Below, in pieces: positions 8,012 through 15,619 of a stretch of DNA of 64,000 bases (positions within the stretch are counted from its first letter, which is position 1; every line of letters begins with the position of its first letter). The position numbers and the translations under genes are program-made. Below the pieces are notes generated by a model, which was given only the letters and a program-made list of their open reading frames with translations, searched no databases and had not been told where the DNA came from. Source of the stretch: Avoscillospira_A sp052117125 (lineage in GTDB: Bacteria; Bacillota; Clostridia; Oscillospirales; Oscillospiraceae); contig NZ_JBQKJT010000011.1 of NCBI RefSeq assembly GCF_052117125.1, forward strand, positions 65,313 to 129,312. Direction: 5' to 3'.

Positions 8012-10018
8012 ATGGCAGAAGGAGTACTGATGCCCAAAGCCGGCATCACCGTAGAATCCTGTATCATCGGCCAGTGGAAGAAGAACGTCGGCGACCCGGT
8101 GGCCATAGGCGATGTCCTCTTCACCTATGAGACGGACAAGGCGGAGTTTGAGTGCGAGTCCACCGCCGCCGGTACCCTGCTGGAGCAGTTCTATCAGGAG
8201 GGCGACGAGGTGCCCTGCCTGGTGAATGTCTGCGCTGTGGGTAATCCCGGCGAGGATGTGTCCGCGCTCCGCGGCGCCACCGGTTCGGCTGAACCTACCG
8301 CTGCTCCCGCCGCCGCCCCTGCTGCTGCACCGGCTCCCGCAGCTGCCGCCCCGGCCGCTTCCGGCCCTGTGGCACAGCCTGTGGTTATGCCCAAGGCTGG
8401 TATCACAGTGGAATCCTGCATCATCGGCCAGTGGAAGAAGAATGTGGGCGACGCCGTGGCTGTGGGCGACATCCTCTTTACATACGAGACCGACAAGGCA
8501 GAGTTCGAGTGCGAATCCACCGCCGCCGGTACGCTGCTGGCGAAGTTCTACGAGGACGGCGACGAAGTGCCCTGCCTGGTAAATGTCTGTGCTGTGGGCA
8601 ACCCCGGTGAGGATTTTGAATGCCTGCGCGGCGGTTCCGGCGCTCCCGCCGCCCCTGCTGCGGCCCCTGCCGCTGCGGCGCCTGCGGTGGCTGCTCCGGC
8701 TGCTGCCGCCCCTGCCGGCCCTGCCGCCGTGGCCGTGGTTATGCCCAAGGCTGGTATTACGGTGGAATCCTGCATCATCGGCCAGTGGAAGAAGAATGTG
8801 GGCGACGCCGTGGCGGTGGGCGACATCCTCTTTACATACGAGACCGATAAGGCGGAGTTTGAGTGCGAATCCACCGCCGCCGGTACGCTGCTGGCAAAGT
8901 TCTATGAGGACGGCGACGAGGTGCCCTGCCTGGATAATGTCTGTGCTGTGGGTAACCCCGGCGACGCGTTTGAGTTCCTGCGTCCCGGTTCCACCGAGAC
9001 AGCTCCCGTGGCGGCCCCTGCGGCTGCCGCTCAGGCTCCCGTTGCTGCTGCACCGGCTGCTGCCGTACCGGCTGCCGCTGCCGGTGTACCCGCCGATCCC
9101 GCAGCCATTTCGCCCAGAGCACGGGCTTTGGCTAAGAGCGCTGGCGTGCCTGCGGGTTACGCCACCGGTACCGGCCCCAACGGCCGCGTCATCGAGCGGG
9201 ATATCCGCAAGCTGATGGAGGAGGGTGTCCCGGCGCCTGCTGTGGCCGCACCGGCCCCGGCTGCCGCACCGGCTCCCGTCGCTGCTGCTCCGGCCCCTGC
9301 CGCCGTCGCTCCCGCTGCCGAGGCCGAGTACGAGGACGTGAAGTTCAACGCGGTCCGCCGCGCCACGGCCAAGGGCATGATGAAGTCCCTGAGCACGATG
9401 GCTCAGCTGTCTTTGCAGTTCAGCTTCGATGCTACCCAGGTCCAGGCTTACCGTAAGATGCTCAAGGCCATGGAAGGCCCCATGAGCAAGATTTCCCTCA
9501 ACGACATGGTGCTCTTTGCCGTCTCCCGGACTATTTTGGGCCATGGCGATCTGAACGCCAACGTTATCGAGGAGAATTCTGTCCGCCGGTTCAAGCACGT
9601 CCATCTGGGCTTTGCCTGCGACACACCCCGTGGCCTGCTGGTGCCCACCATCTTTAACGCCGAGAAGAAGTCTCTGCTGGAGATTTCCATGGAGTGCAAG
9701 GCGCTGGCTGCCGAGGCCAGAGACGGCGCCATCGCTCCCGACAAGCTTCAGGGCGCGACGTTTACCGTTTCCAATCTGGGTTCCATGGGCTGCGAAGCCT
9801 TTACCCCCGTCATCAACCCGCCCCAGACCGGTATTCTGGGCGTCTGCAACATTGAGACGAAGATCAAGTCGGCCAAGGATGGCGCCATTGCAACATATCC
9901 TGCCATGGGTCTGTCCCTGACTTTCGACCACCGCGTGGTGGACGGCGCACCTGCCGCCCGCTTCATGTCGGAGCTGTGCAAGAATTTGGAGAATTTTATG
10001 ACATTGTTGGCCCAATAA
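8012..10018 (+). CDS. Triple-lipoyl dihydrolipoamide acyltransferase (E2)
   Basis: A 668-residue E2 core of a 2-oxoacid or acetoin dehydrogenase complex. Three lipoyl domains start at residues 7, 126 and 244, each with the lipoyl-lysine motif ETDKAEFE (lysines near 43, 162 and 280). They are joined by Ala/Pro-rich flexible linkers. An E1/E3-binding domain (SPRARALAKSAGV, from about 365) and a catalytic domain from about 440 follow, with DHRVVDG near 639 as the active-site motif. The ATG at 8012 was chosen 11 bases after AGGAG; a GTG at 8000 overlaps that site. Domains 2 and 3 are almost identical in DNA. Three lipoyl domains is high for a Firmicute E2. Acyl-group specificity is unknown. Confidence 0.9.
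   Translation: MAEGVLMPKAGITVESCIIGQWKKNVGDPVAIGDVLFTYETDKAEFECESTAAGTLLEQFYQEGDEVPCLVNVCAVGNPGEDVSALRGATGSAEPTAAPAAAPAAAPAPAAAAPAASGPVAQPVVMPKAGITVESCIIGQWKKNVGDAVAVGDILFTYETDKAEFECESTAAGTLLAKFYEDGDEVPCLVNVCAVGNPGEDFECLRGGSGAPAAPAAAPAAAAPAVAAPAAAAPAGPAAVAVVMPKAGITVESCIIGQWKKNVGDAVAVGDILFTYETDKAEFECESTAAGTLLAKFYEDGDEVPCLDNVCAVGNPGDAFEFLRPGSTETAPVAAPAAAAQAPVAAAPAAAVPAAAAGVPADPAAISPRARALAKSAGVPAGYATGTGPNGRVIERDIRKLMEEGVPAPAVAAPAPAAAPAPVAAAPAPAAVAPAAEAEYEDVKFNAVRRATAKGMMKSLSTMAQLSLQFSFDATQVQAYRKMLKAMEGPMSKISLNDMVLFAVSRTILGHGDLNANVIEENSVRRFKHVHLGFACDTPRGLLVPTIFNAEKKSLLEISMECKALAAEARDGAIAPDKLQGATFTVSNLGSMGCEAFTPVINPPQTGILGVCNIETKIKSAKDGAIATYPAMGLSLTFDHRVVDGAPAARFMSELCKNLENFMTLLAQ
8387..8968 (+). 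repeat. Near-identical tandem lipoyl-domain repeats
   Basis: The DNA for lipoyl domain 2 (8387-8614) and domain 3 (8741-8968) is almost identical, with only scattered, mostly silent changes over about 228 bases. Domain 1 (8030-8257) is clearly related but more diverged. The units are spaced 357 and 354 bases apart with GC-rich Ala/Pro linkers between. This indicates recent duplication or gene conversion within the E2 gene. Confidence 0.9.
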
Positions 10019-10030
10019 GACAGGAGTGAA

Positions 10031-11407
10031 ATGCCTATGGATAAATTTGATGTAGTGGTCATTGGCGGCGGTCCCGGCGGCTATCTTTGCGCCGAACGGG
10101 CGGCCCAGGGGGGGCTCAAGGCGGCGGTCATCGAGCAGAGAAGTCTCGGCGGCGTCTGCGTCAACGAAGGCTGTATTCCCACAAAGAGTTTGCTCTACTG
10201 CGCCAAACAGTATGCGGCGGCCCGCCACGGCGCCGACTATGGCGTGCTTACCGGGGAGGTCCGGTACGATCATGCCAAGGTGGTTCAGCGGAAAAACAAG
10301 GTGATCAAAACGTTGATCTCCGGCATCGGCGTCACCATGTCGAGCCACAACATCAAGGTATATACGGCGACGGCCCGCATTCAGGGCCGCGCCGCAGACG
10401 GAACCTTTACGGTGTATGCCGGAGAGGAACTGATTGCCGCCGACCGGCTGGTGATTGCCACCGGTTCCGTAACGGCAGTCCCGCCGGTAACGGGTTTGAA
10501 AGAGGGGCTTGCCTCTGGTTTTGTATTGACGAATCGGGAGATTTTAGACTTGCAGGAACTGCCCGACAGTTTGGTTTGTATCGGCGGCGGTGTCATCGGC
10601 TTGGAAATGGCCTGCTACTTCGCCGCTGTGGGCGTCAAGGTGACAGTCATCGAAATGATGGACAAGATCGCCGGCCCCACCGACGTAGAGATCTGCAAGA
10701 CGCTGATGAAGACGTATGAGAAGGAGGGCATGGAATTCAAGCTGTCGGCCAAGGTGTTGGAAATCGGCAAGGATTCCGTGACCTATGAGGACGCAACGGG
10801 GAAGCACACCCTGGCCTGCGGCAAAGTCCTCCTGTCCGCCGGACGGCGGGCCAATGTGGAGGGCGTGGGCCTGGAAGTCCTGGGAGTGGAAACCGTGCGC
10901 GGTGCGGTGGTCACCGACCGACACCTTTGCACCAACGTCCCCGGCGTCTACGCCATCGGTGATTGCAACGGCAAGCTGATGCTGGCCCATACGGCCTATC
11001 GGGAAGCCGAAGTGGCGGTCAACCATATGCTGGGCGTCAAGGATGAGATGCGCTATGAGGCCATCCCCTCCGTCATCTACACCAACCCGGAGGTGGCCAG
11101 CGTCGGCGAGACCAAGGCCAGCGCCGAGCAGAAGGGTATGCGGGTCAAAGAGGTCAAAGCCCCTATGATGTACTCCGGCCGCTATGTGGCCGAGACCATG
11201 AACGGCGACGGCTTCTGCAAGCTGGTCTATGACCTGGACCGCAATTGCCTGGTGGGCGTCCATATGATCGGTTCCTATGCGTCGGAAATGATTTACGGCG
11301 CGGCCATGATGCTGGAAACACAGCTGCCGGCGTCCCAGTTGAAAAAACTTGTCTTCCCGCACCCCACCGTCTGCGAAGTCATCCGTGAGGCATTGTTCAA
11401 GCTGTAA
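10031..11407 (+). CDS. lpdA: Dihydrolipoyl dehydrogenase (E3)
   Basis: A 458-residue flavoprotein disulfide reductase that reoxidises the lipoyl groups of the E2 protein with NAD+. It has the FAD motif VVVIGGGPGGYLCA, the redox-active disulfide GGVCVNEGCIPTK, the NAD-binding motif CIGGGVIGLEMA, the second FAD motif VYAIGDCNG and the C-terminal HPTVCEVI with the catalytic histidine. Length is normal. It sits between E2 and E1 genes in the same operon, 12 bases after E2, so it is likely dedicated to this complex. The ATG at 10031 follows AGGAG closely; an in-frame ATG at 10037 has better spacing and could be the real start. Confidence 0.92.
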   Translation: MPMDKFDVVVIGGGPGGYLCAERAAQGGLKAAVIEQRSLGGVCVNEGCIPTKSLLYCAKQYAAARHGADYGVLTGEVRYDHAKVVQRKNKVIKTLISGIGVTMSSHNIKVYTATARIQGRAADGTFTVYAGEELIAADRLVIATGSVTAVPPVTGLKEGLASGFVLTNREILDLQELPDSLVCIGGGVIGLEMACYFAAVGVKVTVIEMMDKIAGPTDVEICKTLMKTYEKEGMEFKLSAKVLEIGKDSVTYEDATGKHTLACGKVLLSAGRRANVEGVGLEVLGVETVRGAVVTDRHLCTNVPGVYAIGDCNGKLMLAHTAYREAEVAVNHMLGVKDEMRYEAIPSVIYTNPEVASVGETKASAEQKGMRVKEVKAPMMYSGRYVAETMNGDGFCKLVYDLDRNCLVGVHMIGSYASEMIYGAAMMLETQLPASQLKKLVFPHPTVCEVIREALFKL

Positions 11408-11463
11408 TTTGGTCATTGAATCCATCTGATATAGAATCCATAATAGAAAGGATCGTAATTTCC

Positions 11464-13935
11464 ATGCCCAAGTCTTTGTACGTCGATCCGGTAGCCACCA
11501 GAGCACCGGGCAAAATCCATTTTGAGGATATTCCTGTTTGCGCCTACAACAAGACCATTGCCGAGGAGCGCGCCAACTTCTCCGATGAGGACCTGGTTCG
11601 CATCTACCGCGATATCACCATCCTCCGGGAATTTGAGAATATGCTGAACCTGATCAAGACCCAGGCCAGCTATAACGGCATCGACACCACCTATCCCGGT
11701 CCTGCCCACCTGTCCCTGGGTCAGGAGGCCTCCTGCGTCGGTGAGGCGTATCTGCTGGATAAGGACGACTACATCTTCGGTTCTCACAGAAGCCACTCCG
11801 AGATTCTGGCCAAGAGCCTCAGCTGCATTGAGAAGATGAGCGATGACGAGCTTATGAAGGTCATGGAGAACTTCCTGGGCGGCAAGACCCTGCGGGCCGT
11901 GGAGAAATTCGGCAAGTGCGACAACGTCAAGGAATTGGCTATCCGCTTTGTGCTGTACGGTACTTTGGCTGAAATCTTTGCGCGGGAGCCCGGCTTCCAT
12001 CATGGTATGGGCGGTTCCATGCACGCGTTCTTCCTGCCGTTCGGCGTGTATCCCAACAATGCCATTGTAGGCGGCAGCGCCACGATTTCCGCCGGTGCTG
12101 CTCTCTATAAGAAAGTCAATCAGAAGAAGGGTATCGTGGTCTGCAACATCGGCGACGCATCCCTGGGCTGCGGCCCCGTTTGGGAAGCCTTTAACTTCGC
12201 CGCCATGGACCAGCTGAAGACGCTCTGGGAGGAAGGCATGAAGGGCGGCCTGCCAGTCATCTTCAACATCTTTAATAACTCTTACGGCATGGGTGGCCAG
12301 ACACGCGGCGAGACCATGGCCTATGATCTGCTGGCCCGGATCGGCGCCGGTATTACCCCCAACCAGATGCACGCCGAGCGTATCGACGGCTGGAACCCTC
12401 TGGCTGTCATCGATGCCTATAAGCGTAAGCTGGAGCTGCTGAAGAACAACGATGGCCCCGTCCTGCTGGATGTGGTGACTTACCGCCTGCTGGGCCACTC
12501 CACCTCCGACCAGAACGCCTACCGCACCAAAGAGGAGATCGAGGATTGGAGAAGCTACGATCCCATCATCAAGTACCGCCAGTCCCTGGTGGAGGCCGGT
12601 GTGGCCGAGGACTCCAAGTTTGAGGAAATCCTCAAGGAGACCTCCGAGCGGATGACCATGATCTGCAAGGCTGCTTCCGACAAGGGAATCTCCCCCTATG
12701 TGGACTTTGTCAAGGAACCCGACTATGTGGCCAACCTGATGTTCTCCAATGAGACCGTCCGTTCCATGGACCCCGAGGGCAAGGTCCGCGTGGATACGCC
12801 CAAGGAGGAGAACTCCCGCTGGAAGTCCGTCCAGAGCAAGGAGCGCAGCGCCTTCAAGAACGGCCAGCCCGTCTCCAAGATGAAGGTCTACAATATTCGT
12901 GACGCCATCTTCGAGCCCATGTTCAACAAGTACTACGAGGACCCGACCCTCATCGCCTACGGCGAGGATGTCCGCGACTGGGGCGGTGCTTACGCGGTCT
13001 ACCGCGGCATGATGGAGTCCATCCCGTACTCCCGTCTATTCAATTCCCCCATCTCCGAGGCTGCCATCGTGGGCTCTGGTGTCGGTTATGCCATGTGCGG
13101 CGGCCGTGCGGTCATCGAGCTCATGTACTGCGACTTCATCGGCCGTGCCGGTGACGAGGTGTTCAACCAGATGTCCAAGTGGCAGGCCATGTCCGCCGGT
13201 ATCCTGAAGATGCCGCTGGTCCTCCGCGTCTCTGTGGGCGCCAAGTACGGCGCACAGCACTCCCAGGACTGGGTGGCCATCGTCTCCCACATCCCCGGCC
13301 TGAAGGTCATGTTCCCCGCTACGCCTTACGAGGCCAAGGGCATTATGCAGGCCGCTCTGAACGGCACCGATCCCGTCATCATCTTCGAGTCCCAGCGTAT
13401 CTACGATAAGGGCGAGGAGTTCCATGAGGGCGGCGTGCCTGTGGAGGAGTACGAGTGGCAGCCCGGCGCCGTCAACAAAGTGCGTGACGGCAAGGACCTG
13501 ACCATCCTCACCATCGGCGCCACCCTGTACCGCGCCCTGGACGCTGCCAAGGAGCTGAGCGAGAAGTACGGCATGGAGGCCGACGTCATTAATATGCCGT
13601 CTCTGGTACCCCTGGACTACACCGATATTATTGCCTCCGTCAAGAAGACCGGCCGCGTGGTTCTGGCTTCCGACGCCTGCGCCAGAGGTTCCTTCCTCAA
13701 CGATGTGGCCCAGAATATCAGCAATCTCTGCTTCGACTATCTGGATGCACCTCCCGTGGTGGTGGGCGCCAAGAACTGGATCACGCCTCCCTACGAGTTC
13801 GACGAGTTCTTCTTCCCGCAGGCTGAGTGGATCGTCGATGCGGTCAGCGCCAAGATCGTTCCCCTGGATGGCTACGTTTCCAAGATCACGCCCACCGAGG
13901 CCCAGTTCCTCAAGAACGCCAAGGCAGGTGTGTAA
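11464..13935 (+). CDS. Fused alpha-beta thiamine-diphosphate dehydrogenase E1
   Basis: An 823-residue protein carrying both E1 halves of a 2-oxoacid/acetoin-type dehydrogenase. The alpha-like part (to about 440) has GHRSHSE-like and GMGGSMHAFF motifs and the thiamine-diphosphate motif G230-D-A through N271-N272. That motif is about ten residues longer than usual, and an extra helical segment of about 50 residues follows ILAKSL. The beta-like part starts near residue 473 (MKVYNIRDAIFEP) and includes GEDVRDWGG, SEAAIVGSG and GAQHSQD. The ATG at 11464 follows AGAAAGGA; an upstream TTG at 11416 is unlikely. It should decarboxylate a 2-oxoacid or cleave a diketone and load E2. It does not look like ordinary pyruvate dehydrogenase, so the substrate is open. 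Confidence 0.88.
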   Translation: MPKSLYVDPVATRAPGKIHFEDIPVCAYNKTIAEERANFSDEDLVRIYRDITILREFENMLNLIKTQASYNGIDTTYPGPAHLSLGQEASCVGEAYLLDKDDYIFGSHRSHSEILAKSLSCIEKMSDDELMKVMENFLGGKTLRAVEKFGKCDNVKELAIRFVLYGTLAEIFAREPGFHHGMGGSMHAFFLPFGVYPNNAIVGGSATISAGAALYKKVNQKKGIVVCNIGDASLGCGPVWEAFNFAAMDQLKTLWEEGMKGGLPVIFNIFNNSYGMGGQTRGETMAYDLLARIGAGITPNQMHAERIDGWNPLAVIDAYKRKLELLKNNDGPVLLDVVTYRLLGHSTSDQNAYRTKEEIEDWRSYDPIIKYRQSLVEAGVAEDSKFEEILKETSERMTMICKAASDKGISPYVDFVKEPDYVANLMFSNETVRSMDPEGKVRVDTPKEENSRWKSVQSKERSAFKNGQPVSKMKVYNIRDAIFEPMFNKYYEDPTLIAYGEDVRDWGGAYAVYRGMMESIPYSRLFNSPISEAAIVGSGVGYAMCGGRAVIELMYCDFIGRAGDEVFNQMSKWQAMSAGILKMPLVLRVSVGAKYGAQHSQDWVAIVSHIPGLKVMFPATPYEAKGIMQAALNGTDPVIIFESQRIYDKGEEFHEGGVPVEEYEWQPGAVNKVRDGKDLTILTIGATLYRALDAAKELSEKYGMEADVINMPSLVPLDYTDIIASVKKTGRVVLASDACARGSFLNDVAQNISNLCFDYLDAPPVVVGAKNWITPPYEFDEFFFPQAEWIVDAVSAKIVPLDGYVSKITPTEAQFLKNAKAGV

Positions 13936-13938
13936 TTC

Positions 13939-14601
13939 ATGAGCGATACCCAGGTGAAAGCCGTTCTGTTTGATCTGGACGGCACCCTCCTGGATACGGT
14001 CAAAGACATCGGCACAGGTGCGAATCTCGCCCTGTGCCGACGCGGCTGTCCGGAATATCCGTTGGAGGACTACCGCGGCTTTGTGGGCCACGGTATCAAA
14101 AATCTGTTCCGTAAAATTGTGCCGGCTTCAGCCGGGGAGGAAGTCTATCAAAAAGCGCTGGACTTTTACCTCTCCTATTATCCGGATCATTGTATGGACC
14201 ACACGGAGTTGTTTCCCGGCATTCGGGAGCTGCTGCACAAGTTACAGGCAGCAGGTTACCAGTTGGGTGTCATCACCAACAAGACCCAAGAGACGGCCCA
14301 GAAGATCATGGACCACTATTTCCCGGAGGTGGATTTTGCCTTTGTGTGGGGTCGAAGCGGAGACCGCCCGTTGAAGCCGGACCCGGCGGCGGGTACATTG
14401 GCCTGTGTGGAGCTGGGCGTCAAGCCGGAGGAGGTACTGTTCTTCGGCGATGGCGATACCGACATGGAATTTGCCGTCAACTCCGGATTTTGGCCGGTAG
14501 CCTGTAGTTGGGGCTACCGCAGCCGGGCGGAATTGACAGCAGCTGGCGCCCACCAGATTGTGGACACCACGGCAGAACTGGAGCAGATTCTGCATCTATA
14601 A
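13939..14601 (+). CDS. HAD-family phosphatase, phosphoglycolate phosphatase-like
   Basis: A 220-residue haloacid-dehalogenase-type phosphatase with all four motifs: FDLDGTLLDT, the threonine of VITNKT, the lysine in LKPDP and FFGDGDTDME. An alpha-helical cap (C1 type) sits between motifs 1 and 2. Such enzymes remove phosphate from small metabolites such as phosphoglycolate or sugar phosphates. It begins 3 bases after the E1 gene and precedes the operon terminator, so it may act on a pathway intermediate or clear a damaged by-product. Substrate is not predictable. Confidence 0.85.
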   Translation: MSDTQVKAVLFDLDGTLLDTVKDIGTGANLALCRRGCPEYPLEDYRGFVGHGIKNLFRKIVPASAGEEVYQKALDFYLSYYPDHCMDHTELFPGIRELLHKLQAAGYQLGVITNKTQETAQKIMDHYFPEVDFAFVWGRSGDRPLKPDPAAGTLACVELGVKPEEVLFFGDGDTDMEFAVNSGFWPVACSWGYRSRAELTAAGAHQIVDTTAELEQILHL

Positions 14602-14635
14602 AAGAAACGCTCTCTTCGGAGGGCGTTTCTTTTTT
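14601..14635 (+). terminator. Rho-independent terminator ending the complex operon
   Basis: A stem of AAAGAAACGC (14601-14610) with GCGTTTCTTT (14623-14632), extended by three more pairs around a small loop, runs into a T tract. It closes the operon that starts at 6734. Confidence 0.9.
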
Positions 14636-14647
14636 ACGGAAAACACA

Positions 14648-14685
14648 TTGCGGATTTCATAAGAATGTGATACGATACTATCGTA
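14648..14685 (+). promoter_or_regulatory. Promoter overlapped by a palindromic operator-like site
   Basis: TTGCGG (14648-14653) and TACGAT (14671-14676) are 17 bases apart. The -10 element is the left arm of a perfect 15-base palindrome, TACGATACTATCGTA (14671-14685), which would place a dimeric regulator across the -10 region and start site. The gene served starts at 14726. Confidence 0.6.
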
Positions 14686-14725
14686 GAAAACAACCCATTT
14701 ACGAGACGGAAACGAGGTCGGAATC

Positions 14726-15508
14726 ATGATAAATCTCAAGGAGAAAAAAGGCTTCCTGTGCGATATGGACGGTGTCATCTATCACGGCGAGCGTCTGCTG
14801 CCCGGCGTCAAGGAGTTTGTGGAATGGATGGTCAGCAACGATAAGAAGTTTCTGTTTCTGACCAATGCCAGCAGCCGCAGTCCCAAGGAACTGCAAATGC
14901 GCTTGGCCCGCATGGGTTTGGACATTGATGAAAGCCATTTTTATACCAGCGCCATGGCTACGGCGCAGTTCCTCAATACCCAGTCGCCCGGCTGCAGCGC
15001 CTATGTGGTGGGTGATCCAGGCCTGTACAACGCTCTCTATGAAAAGGGCATCACCACCAACGACGTCAATCCTGACTATGTGGTGATTGGTGAAACCGTC
15101 AACTACAATTTCGACACCATTACCAAGGCCATGCGCCATGTGATGAACGGCGCCCGGCTCATCGGCACCAATACGGACCTGACCGGCCCCTCCGATACGG
15201 GCCTGCTGCCCGCCTGTCGTGCTTTGGTGGCGCCCATCGAAGCGACCACAGGCAAGAAAGCATATTTTGTCGGCAAGCCGAATCCTCTGATGATGCGTAC
15301 GGGCCTGCATCTATTGGGTGTCCATTCCGGTGAGGCCTGCATGGTGGGTGACCGCATGGATACGGACGTCATCGCTGGTATTGAGTCTGGTATGGATTCT
15401 ATTCTGGTTCTCAGCGGTGTCACCAGCCGGGAGACCATTGAGCAGTATCCCTACCGTCCCAGACTGATTCTGGACGGTGTGGGCGATATCGCACGCCTGG
15501 GCGTATAA
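14726..15508 (+). CDS. HAD-IIA family phosphatase (NagD/AraL-like)
   Basis: A 260-residue phosphatase of the HAD-IIA subfamily. Motifs are CDMDGVIYHG, LTNASS, the lysine in VGKPNP and MVGDRMDTDVIAG, with a C2-type cap between. Family members dephosphorylate nucleotides or sugar phosphates and often act as general detoxifying phosphatases. It is a single-gene unit with its own promoter and terminator. The start follows a GAGG site at 14713-14716. Confidence 0.85.
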   Translation: MINLKEKKGFLCDMDGVIYHGERLLPGVKEFVEWMVSNDKKFLFLTNASSRSPKELQMRLARMGLDIDESHFYTSAMATAQFLNTQSPGCSAYVVGDPGLYNALYEKGITTNDVNPDYVVIGETVNYNFDTITKAMRHVMNGARLIGTNTDLTGPSDTGLLPACRALVAPIEATTGKKAYFVGKPNPLMMRTGLHLLGVHSGEACMVGDRMDTDVIAGIESGMDSILVLSGVTSRETIEQYPYRPRLILDGVGDIARLGV

Positions 15509-15519
15509 GCACTGCAATC

Positions 15520-15556
15520 AAGCGGAGACGTTCTTCGGGGCGTCTCCGCTTATTTA
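15520..15556 (+). terminator. Terminator after the HAD-IIA gene
   Basis: A perfect 11-base stem, AAGCGGAGACG (15520-15530) with CGTCTCCGCTT (15541-15551), surrounds a 10-base loop and runs into a short T-rich stretch. Confidence 0.8.
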
Positions 15557-15559
15557 TGC

Positions 15560-15589
15560 TTGCATGGGAGAATTATCCTGTGATAAAAT
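15560..15589 (+). promoter_or_regulatory. Promoter of the SLH protein gene
   Basis: TTGCAT (15560-15565) and TAAAAT (15584-15589) have an 18-base spacer and lie 31 bases upstream of the ATG. An AGGAGAGGGG ribosome binding site follows. Confidence 0.55.
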
Positions 15590-15619
15590 GAGAGAAACCA
15601 TTAGGAGAGGGGAAACAAT

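Noticed and set aside
8257..9330. Ala/Pro-rich repeats that could look like a minisatellite or CRISPR
   Set aside because: They are in frame inside the E2 gene and encode normal flexible inter-domain linkers; spacing and unit lengths do not fit a CRISPR array.
7994..10348. 784-codon minus-strand open frame
   Set aside because: It is an artefact of GC-rich codon usage opposite the E2 gene. It shows no start context or recognisable domain.
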